Source: Mastigias papua (taxonomy: Eukaryota > Cnidaria > Scyphozoa > Rhizostomeae > Mastigiidae). From it: 64,000 nt of DNA. Location: assembly GCA_964019165.1 (NCBI GenBank), contig OZ025281.1, positions 18,501 to 82,500 of the forward strand, read 5' to 3'. Below are positions 27,901 to 40,459 of this stretch, one piece after another (position 1 is the stretch's first letter; every line of letters begins with the position of its first letter). Below the pieces are notes generated by a model. It saw nothing but the letters and a program-made list of their open reading frames with translations, was not told the origin of the DNA and searched no databases. A program made the translations under genes and the position numbers.

Positions 27901-30439
27901 AACCAACAGAAACAGACAAACATCACATGACACAGCGGTAAAAAACACACCTGAATAAAGACAGACATACAGCATCAAAGAAATGAGTAAAAGAGGAGCA
28001 AACAGATAATCTCACACGACAAAACGGAAAAATAAATAACTAACTAAAGAGAGAAATACCGCCTCAAAGACATGAGTAAAAGACGAGCAACAAGATAAAG
28101 ATCACCAGAAAAAAGGGTAAAACAAAATAGCTAAATACATACAGATATATAGCCTCAACGACCTGAGACAAAGAAGAGCAACTAGATAAATATCACAAAA
28201 AAGGGTTAAAATAAATAACTAACTAACGAAAGAAATACCGCGTCAAAGACATGAGTAACAGACGAGCAAAAAACATACATATCATATACCACAACGGTAA
28301 GAATAAATAGCTCAATAAAGAAAGACATACAAGATCACAGAAATGAGTAAAAGCAGAGCAAACACATACACATCACATGACAAAACGGTAAAAATAAATA
28401 GCTAAATAACGACAGAAATACAGCATTAACGAAAAGAGTAAAAGAGGAGCAAAAAGATACACATCACAAGAAAAAACGGTAAAAATAAATAACTAACTAA
28501 AGACAGACATACCGCGTCAAAGACATGAGTAACCGGAGAGCAACAAGATAAACATCACATGAAATACCAGTACAAATAAATAGATAAATAAAGAACGACA
28601 TGCAGCATCAAAGAAATCAGACAAAGAGGAGCAACAAATTAAGCATCGCAAGACAAACCGGTAAAAATAAATAGCTAAATACAGGCAGAAATATAGCATC
28701 AAAGACATGCGTAAAAGAGGAGCAAAATGATAAACATCACAAGAAACAACGATAACAATAAATAAATAACTAAAGAAAGAAATACCGCGTGAAATACATG
28801 AGTAAAAGAAAGCAACAAGTAAAGCATCACGTAACAAAAAACAGTAAAAATAAAGAGCTGAATAAAGACAGACCTACACCATCAAGGAAATGAGTAAATG
28901 AGGAGCAACAAGATAAACATCACCTGAAAAACGGGTAACACACAATAGCTATATACAGACAGACATACAGCATCAAAGACCTCAGAAAAAGAAGAGCAAA
29001 CAGATGAACATCACGAAAACAGGGTAAAAATAAATAACTAACCATCGAAAGACATACCGCGTAAAAGACATGAGTAAAAGACGAGCAAAAAGATAAATAT
29101 CATATAACACAACAGTAAGGCTAAATAGCTCAAAAAAGACAGACATGAAAGATACAAGAAATGAGTAAAAGCAGAGCACAACCATACACATCACATGACA
29201 AAACGGTCAAAATAAATAGCTACATAACGACAGAAATACAGCATCAGAGAAAAGAGTAAAAGAGGAGCAAAAAGCTACACACCACATGATAAAACGGTAA
29301 AAATAAATAGCTAAATCAAGAAAGACATATAGCATCAAGGAAATGAGTACAAGAGGAGCAACAAGATAAACAACACATATCCAAACGGTAAAAATATATA
29401 GCTACATAAAGAAAGACATACAACATCAAAGAAATGAGTGAAAGACGAGCAAACAGTTAAATATCACAAGAGCAAACGGTGAAATAACAACGTAAACTAC
29501 AGACAGACATACAGCATCCAAGACATGAGTAAGAGAGGAGGAACAAGATAAACATCGCATGAAACAACAGTAAAAATATACAGCTACATACAGAAAGAAA
29601 TACTGTATCAAAGACATGATTTAATGAAGAGCAAAAGATAAACATCACATGACAATATGGTAAACATAAATAGCTAAATAAAGACAGACATACAGCATCA
29701 AAGACATTATTTAAAGAAGAGCAAAAGATAAACATCACATGACAACACGGTAAAAATAAATAGCAAATACAGACAGACATACATCATAAAAGAACTGAGT
29801 AAAAGAGGAGCAAAAAGGTAAACATCGCAAGAAACAACGGTAAACATAAATAACTAACTAAAGAAAAACATATATCATTAAAGAAATGAGTAAATGAAGA
29901 GCAAAAGATACACATCACATGAACAAAGGGTAAATATACATAGATAAATACAGACAGAAATACAGCATCAGAGAAATGAGTAAAAGAGGAGCAAAAAGAT
30001 AAAACTCACAAGAAACCACGATAAAAATAACTAACTAACTAAAGAAAGAAATACCGCGTCAAATAAATGAGTAAAAGAGAAGCAACAAGATAAACATCAC
30101 TTAAAAAAACATTGAAAATAAATAGCAAAATAAAAACAGAAATACAGCATCAAAGACATGAGTAAGGGAAGGGCAAAAAGAAATACATTACAGGACAAGA
30201 CAGTACAAAGAAATATCCAAATAAAGAAAGACATATAGCATCAAGGAAATGAGTAAAAGAAGAGCAACAAGATAAACATCACATAACAAAACGGTAAAAA
30301 TAAATAGCTCAATACGGAAAGGAAATACAACATCAAAGAAATGAGTAAAAGACGAGCAAACACATACATATCACATGAAAAAATGGTATAAATAAATACT
30401 TAAATAAGGATAGATATACAGCATCAAAGAAATGAATAA

Positions 30440-31848
30440 AAGAAGACCAACAAGATAAACACCATTATACAAAACGGTAGAAGTAAATCACTAAATAAAG
30501 AAAGAAATACAGCGTCAAAGAAATGAGTAAAAGTGGAGCAACAAGATAAACAACACTTGAACACAAGATAAAACTAAATAGCTAAATAAAGAGATAAATA
30601 CAGCCTCAAAGTAATGAGTAAAAGAAGAGCAAAAAGATGAAAAGCACTTTAAATAAAATATACATAAATAGCTACATACAAAGAGAAATACAGCACCAAA
30701 GAAATCAGTAAAGGACTAGCAAAAAGATAAAAAGCACTTGACAAGAAATTAGACATCAATAGCTAAATACACAGAGAAATACAGAATCAAAGACATGAGT
30801 AACAGAAGAGCAACAAGATAAACAGCACTGCACAAAAGGTACAAATAAATAGCTAAATAAAGAGAGAAATAATGTCAAAGTAATGAGTAAACGAAATGAG
30901 TAAACGAAGCGCAAAACGATAAACAGAACCTTAAAAAAACGTATCGATAAATAGCTAAATCAAGAGCGACATACAGCATCAATGACATTAGTAAAGGACG
31001 AGTAACAAGACAAAGAGCGCTGGAAAAAAGGTAGACATAAATAGCTAACTAAAGACTGAAATACCACATCAACGACATGAGTAAAAGTGGAGCAATAAGA
31101 TAAACAGCACTTAAAAAAAGGGACATACCCAGATAATAAAGAGAGATATACAGATCAAAGACATGAGTAACAGAGGAGCAACAACATAACCAACTCTAGC
31201 AAAAGGTAGAAATACGTAGCAAAGTAAAGTCAGACATACAGCATAAAAGAAATGAGTAAAAGAAGAGCACCAAGATAAACAGTACTGGAAAAAAGGTAGA
31301 AATACATAGCTAAATAAAGAATAAAATACCACATCATCGAGATGAGTACAAGAAGAGCAAAGAAATACACAACACGTGAACATCAGGTAGAAATACATAC
31401 CTAAATAAAGAGAAATACAGCGTCAAAGAAATGAGTAAGAGAACAGCAACAAGATAAACAGCACTTGATCAGAAAGTAAAAGTAAATAGCTATATAAAAA
31501 GAGACATACAGCATCACCGACAAGAGCAAAGAGGAGCAACAACCTAACAACACTAGAAAAAAAGGTAGAAACACATACCTAATTCAAGAGAGATACAGCA
31601 TCCTACAGGAACCAGTAGAGCAAAACGATAAGCCTAGTAACAAGATACAAATAAACAGTTAAATCACGAGAGAGATAAAGCATCACAGACATGAGCAGCA
31701 GAGAAGCAACAAGATAAACACCACTAGAACCAACGTAGAAATAATTAGCAAACTAAAGAAAGATACACAGGATCAAAGACATGAGTAAACGAAGAGCAAC
31801 AAGATAAACATCACTTGAAACCACGTTAGAAAACAATAGCTAACTAAA
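30440..31848 (+). repeat. ~90-bp tandem repeat, family B1 (middle block)
   Basis: B1 words ('aacagcacttgac', 'ggtagaaataaatagct', 'agagagaaatacag') return at about 30,440 after the long B2 block. The stretch includes one copy of the recurrent cassette (about 31,537-31,700). It passes into the uniform D1 block at about 31,848. Confidence 0.8.
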
Positions 31849-34128
31849 GAGAGAAATGCATCATCAACGAAATGACTAAGAGAAGACACAAACGATAAAG
31901 AGCACTTGACAACACGGTATACATAAATAGCTAACTAAAGAGAGAAATGCATCATCAACGAAATGACTAAGAGAAGACAAAAAAGACAAAGAGCACTTGA
32001 CAACAAGGTAGACATAAATAGCTAACTAGAGAGAGACATGCATCATCAACGAAATGACTAAGAGAAGACAAAAAAGATAAAGAGCACTTGACAACAAGGT
32101 AAACATAAATAGCTAACTAAAGAGAGAAATGCATCATAAAAGAAATGACTAAGAGAAGACACAACAGATAATAAGCACTTGACAACAAGGTAGACATAAA
32201 TAGCTAACTAAAGAGAGACATGCATCATCAACGAAATGACTAAGAGACGGCAACCAAGATAAAGAGCACTTGACAACAAGGTAGACATAAATAACTAACT
32301 AAAGAGAGAAATGCATCATCAACGAAATGACTAAGAGAAGACAAAAAAGATAAAGAGCACTTGACAACAAGGTAGACATAAATAACTAACTAAAGAGAGA
32401 AATGCATCATCAACGAAATGACTAAGAGAAGACAAAAAAGATAAAGAGCACTTGACACCAAGGTAGACATACATAGCTAACTAAAGGGAGAAATGCATCA
32501 TCAACGAAATGACTAAGAGAAGACAAAAAAGATAAAGAGCACTTGACAACAAGGTAGACATAAATAACTAACTAAAGAGAGAAATGCATCATCAACGAAA
32601 TGACTAAGAGAAGACAAAAAAGATAAAGAGCACTTGACACCAAGGTAGACGTAAATAGCTAACTAAAGAGAGAAATGCATCATCAACGAAATGACTAAGA
32701 GAAGACAAAAAAGATAAAGAGCACTTGACAACAAGGTAGACGTAAATAGCTAACTAAAGAGAGAAATGCATCATCAACGAAATGACTAAGAGAAGACAAA
32801 AAAGATAAAGAGCACTTGACACCAAGGTAGACGTAAATAGCTAACTAAAGAGAGAAATGCATCATCAACGAAATGACTAAGAGAAGACAAAAAAGATAAA
32901 GAGCACTTGACAACAAGGTAGACGTAAATAGCTAACTAAAGAGAGAAATGCATCATCAACGAAATGACTAAGAGAAGACAAAAAAGATAAAGAGCACTTG
33001 ACACCAAGGTAGACATAAATAGCTAACTAAAGGGAGAAATGCGTCATCAACCAAATGACTAAGAGAAGACAAAAAAGATAAAGAGCCCTTGACAACAAGG
33101 TAGACATAAATAACTAACTAAAGAGAGAAATGCATCATCAACGAAATGACCAAGAGAAGACAAAAAAGATAAAGAGCACTTGACACCAAGGTAGACGTAA
33201 ATAGCTAACTAAAGAGAGAAATGCATCATCAACGAAATGACTAAGAGAAGACAAATAAGATAAAGAGCACTTGACAACAAGGTAGACATAAATAGCTAAC
33301 TAAAGAGAGAAATGCATCATAAACGACATGACTAAGAGAAGACAAAAAAGATAAAGAGCACTTGACAACAAGGTAGACATAAATACCTAACTAAAGAGAG
33401 AAATGCATCATCACCCAAATGACTAAGAGAAGACAAAAAAGATAAAGAGCACTTGACACCAAGGTAGACATAAATAGCTAACTAAAGAGAGAAATGCATC
33501 ATCACCGAAATGACTAAGAGAAGACAAAAAAAAATAGGAAGCACTTGACAACAAGGTAGACATAGATAGCTAACTAAAGAGAGAAATGCATCATCAACGA
33601 AATGACTAAGAGAAGACAAACAAAAAAATAAAGAGCACTTGACAACAAGGTAGACATAAATAGCTAACTAAAGAGAGAAATGCATCATCAACGAAATGAC
33701 TAAGAGAAGACAAAAAAGATAAAGAGCACTTGACAACAAGGTAGACATAAATAGCTAACTAAAGAGAGAAATGCATCATCAACGAAATGACTAAGAGAAG
33801 ACAAAAAAGATAAAGAGCACTTGACAACAAGGTAGACATAAATTGCTAACTAAAGAGAGACATGCATCATCAACGAAATGACTAAGAGAAGACAAAAAAG
33901 ATAAAGAGCACTTGACAACAAGGTAAACATAAATAGCTAACTAAAGAGAGAAATGCATCATCAAAGAAATGACTAAGAGAAGACACAACAGATAAAGAGC
34001 ACTTGACAACAAGGTAGACATAAATAGCTAACTAAAGAGAGAAATACATCATCAACGAAATGACTAAGCGATGACAAAAAAGATAAAGAGCACTTGACAA
34101 CAAGGTAGTCATAAATAGCTAACTAAAG
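31848..34128 (+). repeat. Homogeneous 91-bp satellite block D1, ~25 copies
   Basis: Copies of a 91-bp unit lie head to tail, for example 'tcatcaacg' at 31861, 31952 and 32043. Diagnostic words are 'aatgcatcatcaacgaaa', 'gactaagagaagac' and 'aaagagcacttgacaaca'. Identity between copies is far higher than in the surrounding B1 units, which implies recent expansion or homogenisation from one B1-derived monomer. Recurrent variants are 'gacaccaagg' for 'gacaacaagg', 'gacgtaaat' for 'gacataaat', and 'ataactaac' for 'atagctaac'. Because 91 is not a multiple of three, minus-strand frames do not persist here. Confidence 0.95.
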
Positions 34129-37100
34129 AGAGAAATACAGCATGAAAGACATGAGTAACAGTAGAGCGAACAGATCAAAAGCACTTGAATAAAGAGTAGA
34201 AATAAATAGCTAAATAACAAGAGAAATACAGCATCACCGAAATGAGTAACAGAAGAGCAAAACGATAAACAGCACTTGACAAAACGGTAGAAATAAATAG
34301 CTAAATAAACAGAGAAGGGAAGTATCAAAGAAATGAGTAATAGTGGAGCACCAAGACACCCAGCACGTGGAAAACTTGAGACATAATACAAGAGACATAC
34401 CGCATCAAATAAATTAGTAAAACAAGAGCAACATGATACACAGCACTTGACAAAACGGTAGACATAAATAGCTACATAAAGATAGAAATACCGCATCAAA
34501 TACATGAGTAAAGCAAGACCACACAACTAAACCGCACTTTACAATAGGTAGACATAAATAGCTCAATAGAGAGAGACATACAGCGTTAAAGACATAAGTA
34601 ACAGTGGAGCAACAAGATGCACATGCTCTTCATAAAAAGATAGAAATAAATAGCTAAACAAAGAATGAAATACCACATCCATGAAATGAGTAAAAGAAGA
34701 GCAACAAGACAAAAAGTAACTTGAAGAAAGAGAAGACATAACTAGCTAAATAAAGAGAGAAATACCGCATCAAATAAATCAGTAAAAGAAGAGCAAAAAG
34801 ATAAATGGCACTAGCCAACAAGGTAAAAATAAATAGCTAAATAAAGAGAGACATACAGCATCAAAGAAATGAGCAAAAGAACAGCAGATAGCTAAACAGC
34901 ACGTGAAAAAAATGTTAGAAAGAAATAGCTGAATAAAGAGATAGAAATACATAGCTAAATAAAGAGAAATACAGCGTCAAAGACATGCGTAAGAAAACAG
35001 CAAAAAGATAAAAAGCACTTGACAAACAGGTAGAAATAAAAAGCTACATAAAGACAGACATACAGCATCAAAGAAATGAGTAAAAGTGGAGCAACAAGAT
35101 AAAGAGCACTTGACAAAAATGTTAGAAACAAATAGCTAAATAAAGAATGAAATACCACATAAACCAAATGAGTAAAGGAAGCGCAAAAAAGATAAACAGC
35201 ATTTGAACAAAAACATAGAAATAAATAGCTACATAACGAGAAATACCGCATCACAGAGATGAGCAAAAGAAGAGCAAAAAGATAAACAGCACTTGACAAA
35301 AGGTAGAAATAAATAGCTGAATAAAGAGAGAAATACAAAATCAAAGAAATTAGTCATAGATGCGCAACAAGATACATAGCATTTGAAAAAGGTTAGACAT
35401 GAATATCTAAATAAGAAGATAAACACCACAAAAAATGAGTAAAACAATAGCAGAAACATAAACAGCACTAGAAAATAGGTAGAAATAAATAGCTACATAA
35501 CGAAAGAAATACAGCATCAGAGAAATCAGTAAAAGTGGAGCAACAAGATAAACAGCACTTGACAAAGGTAGACATAAACAGCTAAATAAAGAGGAAAATA
35601 CAGCATCAAAGACAGGAGTAAAAGAAGAGCAAAACGATAAACATCTCTAGACAAAAAAAGTAGAAATACATAGCTGATTCAAGAGAGACATAGCGAATCC
35701 TAACGGAGCCAGACGAGCAAAACGATAAACCTAGTAACATGATACAAATAAACTATTAAATACAGAGAGGGATAGCGCAATACAAGCATGAGGAGCAGAG
35801 GAGCAAATAGATACACACCATTAGAAACAAGGTAGAAATACATAGCTAAGTAAAGAGCGAAATACAGAATGACAGATATGAGCAATAATGGAGCTACAAG
35901 ATACGCAGCTCTTGACAAAGGTTAGACATGAATAGCTAAATAAGGAGGGAAATACGGCATCAACTAAATGAGTACAACAAGAGCAAAAAGAAAAACAGCA
36001 CTTAAAAATAGGTAAAATAGATAGCTACCTAAAGAGAGAAATACAGCATCAAAGACATGAGTTAAAGTGGAGAAGCAAGATTAACAGTACTTGACAAAGG
36101 GGACATAAACAGCTAATACAGAAAGAAATACAGATCAAAGACATGAGTAAATGGAGTTAAAGTAAACAACACTTTAAAAAACGGTAGAAATAAATAGCTA
36201 ACTAACGAGAGAAATACAGCATCACAGACATGAGCAACAGAGGAGAACCAACATATACACCTTTAGAAACAAGGTAAAAATAAATAGCTAATTCAAGAGA
36301 GACATAGCGCATCCTAAAGGAGCCAGAGGAACAAAACGTTAAACCTAGTAACATTATACAACTAAATTGTAAAAATCAGAGATAGATAGCGCAACACAGA
36401 CATGACAAGCAGAGGAGCAACAAGATAAACACCACTAGCTACAAGGTAGACATACATAGCTAAATACAGAGAGAAATACAGCATCAAAGACATGAGCAAA
36501 AGACGAGCAAAAATACAAACAGCCCTTGGACAACAGGTAGAAATAAATAGCTAAATAAAGTGGGAAATACAGCTTCACAAAAATGAGTAACAGAAGGGCA
36601 ACAAGATAAACAGCAATTAACACAATGGTAGAAATAAATAATTAAATAAAGAGAGAAATACAGCATCAAAGACATGAGTAATAGAAAAGCAAAAAGTTAA
36701 ACATCTCTAGGAAAAAAAGTAGAAATAAATAGCTAATTCAACAGAGACATACAGCATCACATAGAGGAGCAACAGACGAGCACAACGATAAACAGCATTA
36801 GTACCACGATACAAATACACAGTAACATAAAGAGAGAGATAGCGCATCACAGACATGTTCAAGAGAGGAGCAAATCACAGACATGTTCAACAGAGGAGCA
36901 AACAGATAAACACAACTAGACACAAGGTAGAAATAAATAGCTAAATACAGAGAGAAATACAGCATAAAAGAAATGGGTACACGAAGAGCAACAAGATACA
37001 CAGCACTTGGAAAAACGCTAGAAATAAATAGCTAAATAAAGAGAGAAATACAGCATCAAAGAAATGAGTAAAAGATGAGCAAAAAGATAAAAAGTACTTC

Positions 37101-38769
37101 AACAACAGGGAGAAGTAAATATCTAACTAAAGAGAGAAATACAGCATCAACGAAATGAATACAAGAAGAGCAACAAGATAAACAGCATTTGACAAAAAGG
37201 TACAAATAACAAAGTGGAGCAACAATTTAAACATCACTAGACACAAAAGTACACATAAGTAGCTAAATAAAGAGAGAGATACCGCGTCAAAGAGATGAGT
37301 AAATGAAGAGCAAGACAATAGACAGAACTTGAAAAAAAGGCAGACATACATAGCTAAATAAATAGAGAAATACAGCATAAAAGATGAGTCCAAGAGGAGC
37401 AACAAGATAAACAGAAATTGAACAAATGGTATAAATAAATAGCTAACTATAGAGAGAAATAGAGCATCAAACACATGGGTAAAAGTGGAGCAAAAAGATA
37501 AAGACAGCAGGTAGACATACATAGATAATTCAAGAGAGAGAAAGCGCATCACATAAAGGAGCAACAGACGAGCAAGAAGATAAACAGCACTAGTAACACG
37601 ATACAAATAAACACTTAAATAAAGAGAAAGATATCGTACTATAGACATGAGTGACAGAGGAGCCAAAAGATAAACACCACTAAACACACGGTAGAAATTA
37701 ATAGCTAAATAAAGAGAGAAACACAGCTTCGAAGAAATGAGTAAAACTGGAGCAAGAAGGTAAACAGCTCTTGACAAAAGGTAGAAATACATTGCTAAAT
37801 AATGAGAAATACCGCATCAACTAGATGAGTAAAAGAAGAGCAAAAAGACAAACAGCACTTGACAAAGGCTAGAAATAAATACCTAAATAAAAAGAGAAAC
37901 ACCGCATCAATGAAATGAGTAAAAGAAGAGCGACAAGATAAACAGCACTTGGACAACAGATAGACATAAATAGCAACATAAAGAGAGACATACAGCATCA
38001 AAGACATGAGTTAATATGCAGCAACAAGATAAACAGCAATTAAAAAATGGTAGACATAAATAACTAACTATAAAGTGAAACACAGCATCAAGGAAATGAG
38101 TAATAGTGGAGCAACAAGATAAACAGCACTTGACAAAAAGGGACATAAAGAGAGACATACAGATCAAAGACATGAGTCAAAGGGGCTAAAAGTAAACAGC
38201 ACTTGACAAAACGGTAGACATAAATACCTAAATAAAGAGAGACATACAGCATACAAAAAATGAGCGAAAGAAGAGCAACAACATAAAAACCTCTATAACA
38301 AAGGTAGACATAAATAGCTAACTAAAGAGCGACATACAACATCACAGACATGAGCAGCAGAGGAGCAAAAAGACAAACACCACTTACCACAAGGTAGACA
38401 TAAATAGCTAAATACAGAGAAAAATAGAGCATCAAAGACATGAGTAACAGACGAGCAACAGGATACACAGCACTTGACAAAGGTAGAAATAAATAGCTAC
38501 ATAAAAGATTGAAATATCACAACAACGAAATGAGTAAAACACCAGTAAAGAGATAAACAACACTTGACACAAAGGTAGAAATAGACAGCTAAATAAAGGA
38601 TCAAGTATCACATCAACAAAATGAGTAAAAGAAGAGCAAAGGATAAACAAGCACTGGAACAAACGGTAGAAATAGATAGCAAAATAACGAGAGACATCAG
38701 TAACAGATGAGCAAAACGATAAACAGCACTGGAAAACAGGTAGACATAAATAGCTACATAAAGAGAGAA

Positions 38770-39320
38770 ACACAGCATCAACGAAATGAGTACAAGAAGA
38801 GCAACAAGATATACAGCATTTAACAAAAAGGTAGAAATAAATAGCTAAATAAAAAAAGACACAAATGAGTAAATGTGCAGCAAGAAGATAAACAGCACTT
38901 CAAACAAAGTAGACATAAACAGCTAAATAAAGGGGGAAATACAGCATCAAAGGCATGAGTAACAGACGAGCAAACAGATAAGCAGCACTTGAAAAAACGG
39001 TAGAAATACATAGCTAAATACAGCGAAAAATATTGCATCACAGACATGAGCAACAGAGGAGCAATAACATAAACACCTCTAGAGAAAAGGTAGAAATACA
39101 TAGCTCATTCAAGAGAGACATAGCGCATCACATAAAGGGACAACAAACGAGCAAAAAGATACAGAGCACTAGTAACACGAAAAAAATACACAGTTACATA
39201 AAGACAGAGATAGCGCATCACAGACATGACCAACAGAGGAGCAGAAGAGAATCACCACAAGAAAGCAAGGTACAAACAAATAGCTAAATAAAGAGAGACA
39301 TACAGCATAAAAGAAATGAA
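38770..39320 (+). repeat. Multi-unit duplicated segment, copy 2 (partner at 4.98 kb)
   Basis: This is the partner of 4,980-5,540 in the same orientation, 33,783 bp downstream by the shared word 'gagcactagt' (5381 and 39164). The similarity fades after 'cagcataaaagaaatgaa' near 39,320. Most mismatches between the copies are A against C. Confidence 0.85.
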
Positions 39321-39663
39321 TAGAAGAAGAAGAAGACGATAAATAGCACTTGGTAAACAGGTAGAAATAAATAGCTACATAAAAAGAGACATACCGCATC
39401 AAAGAGATTAGTAATAGAGGAGCAAAAAGGTAAACAGCACATGAGAACAAGGTAGACATAAATAGGCAAATAAACAGAGAAATACAGCATCAAAACCAAT
39501 GAGTAAATGTAGGGCAACAAGACAACCAGCAATTGAAACAATGGTAGAAACAAATAGCTAAATAAAGTACGAAATATCACATCAAAGAAATGTGTAAACG
39601 AAGAGCAAGAAGATAAACAATACATGATGAAAAGGAAGAAATAAATAGCTAAATAAAGAGAGA

Positions 39664-39728
39664 CATGAAAAGTGAAAGTGCGAGAAAATAACCGACCCGA
39701 GCGGGATTCGAACTCGCGAACCATGAAA
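39664..39728 (-). mobile_element. 5'-truncated tRNA-derived SINE fragment
   Basis: Read on the minus strand, this non-repeat stretch contains 'gagttcgaatcccgctc', a good match to the tRNA T-arm/B-box (consensus GGTTCGANTCC) with flanking T-stem bases, followed by 'gggtcggttattttctcg'. Only the 3' half of the tRNA-like head is present; the A box, anticodon arm and acceptor 5' strand are missing. The fragment is bounded by the direct repeat 'catgaaa' (39664-39670 and 39722-39728), a plausible 7-bp target-site duplication. It is the only clear tRNA-related sequence in the window and is not a functional tRNA gene. Confidence 0.7.
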
Positions 39729-40459
39729 GAGAGAAATATCGCATCAAAGAAATGAGTACATATGGAGCAACAAGATAGACAACACTTGAAAAAAGGTAGA
39801 AATAAATAGCTACATAAAGGGAGAAATACAGCATAACAGAAATGAATAAACGAAGAGCAAAAGGATAAACAGCATTTGAGAAATAGGTAGAAATAAATAG
39901 TAAATAAAGAGAGACTTACAGCATCAAAGACATGAGTAACAGTGGAGCAACAAGATAAACAGCACTTGACAACAAGGTAGAACTAACTGGCTAAATAAAG
40001 AGAGACGTACAGCATCAACGACATGAGTAAAAGAAGAGCAGAGAGATAAACAGTACTTGAAAAAAGGTACAAATAGAGAGCTAACTTAAGAGAGAAATAT
40101 AGCATCAAAGACATGAGTAAACGAAGAGCAAGAAGGTAAACGGCTCATGAAAAAATGTAGAAATAAATAGCTAAGTAAAGAGAGAAATACAGCATCAAAG
40201 ACATGTTCAACACACGAGCAATCCGACAGACAGCACTAGACACACATGTAGACATAACTAGCTACATAAAGAAAAAAATAGAGCATCAAAGAAATGAGTA
40301 AAAGACGAGCAAAACGATAGACGGCACATGAAGAAAAGGTAGAAATAGATAGATAAATAAAGAGAAAACTATCGTGTCAAAGACATGAGCAGAAGAGGAG
40401 AAAAACGATAAACAGCACTTGACACAAAGGTAGACATAAAATAGCTAAATAAAGAGAGA

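Larger units (their letters stand above)
15560..30440 (+). repeat. ~90-bp tandem repeat, family B2 (main block)
   Basis: Roughly 165 degenerate units of B2 type make up the longest single-family stretch in the window. Unit length is 88-91 bp. Local sub-variants come in clusters: 'aagaggataaagataaac' (15.7-16.2 kb and elsewhere), 'taactaactaaagacaga' with 'taccgcgtcaaaga' (24-30 kb), and 'agggggataacgataa' (18.3-23 kb). Each cluster suggests a separate local amplification. No gene is seen. One 116-bp foreign insert lies at 16,668. Confidence 0.87.

Noticed and set aside
37127..37792. 221-codon minus-strand open frame with ~30-residue hydrophobic repeats
   Set aside because: It follows the 90-bp period and the base skew. 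Neighbouring units break the frame by indels, and there is no start context, domain or persistence beyond a few units. The same applies to all similar minus-strand frames between 1 and 55.5 kb.
39664..39728. Complete tRNA gene
   Set aside because: Only the T-arm/B-box half is present; no A box, anticodon arm or paired acceptor stem.
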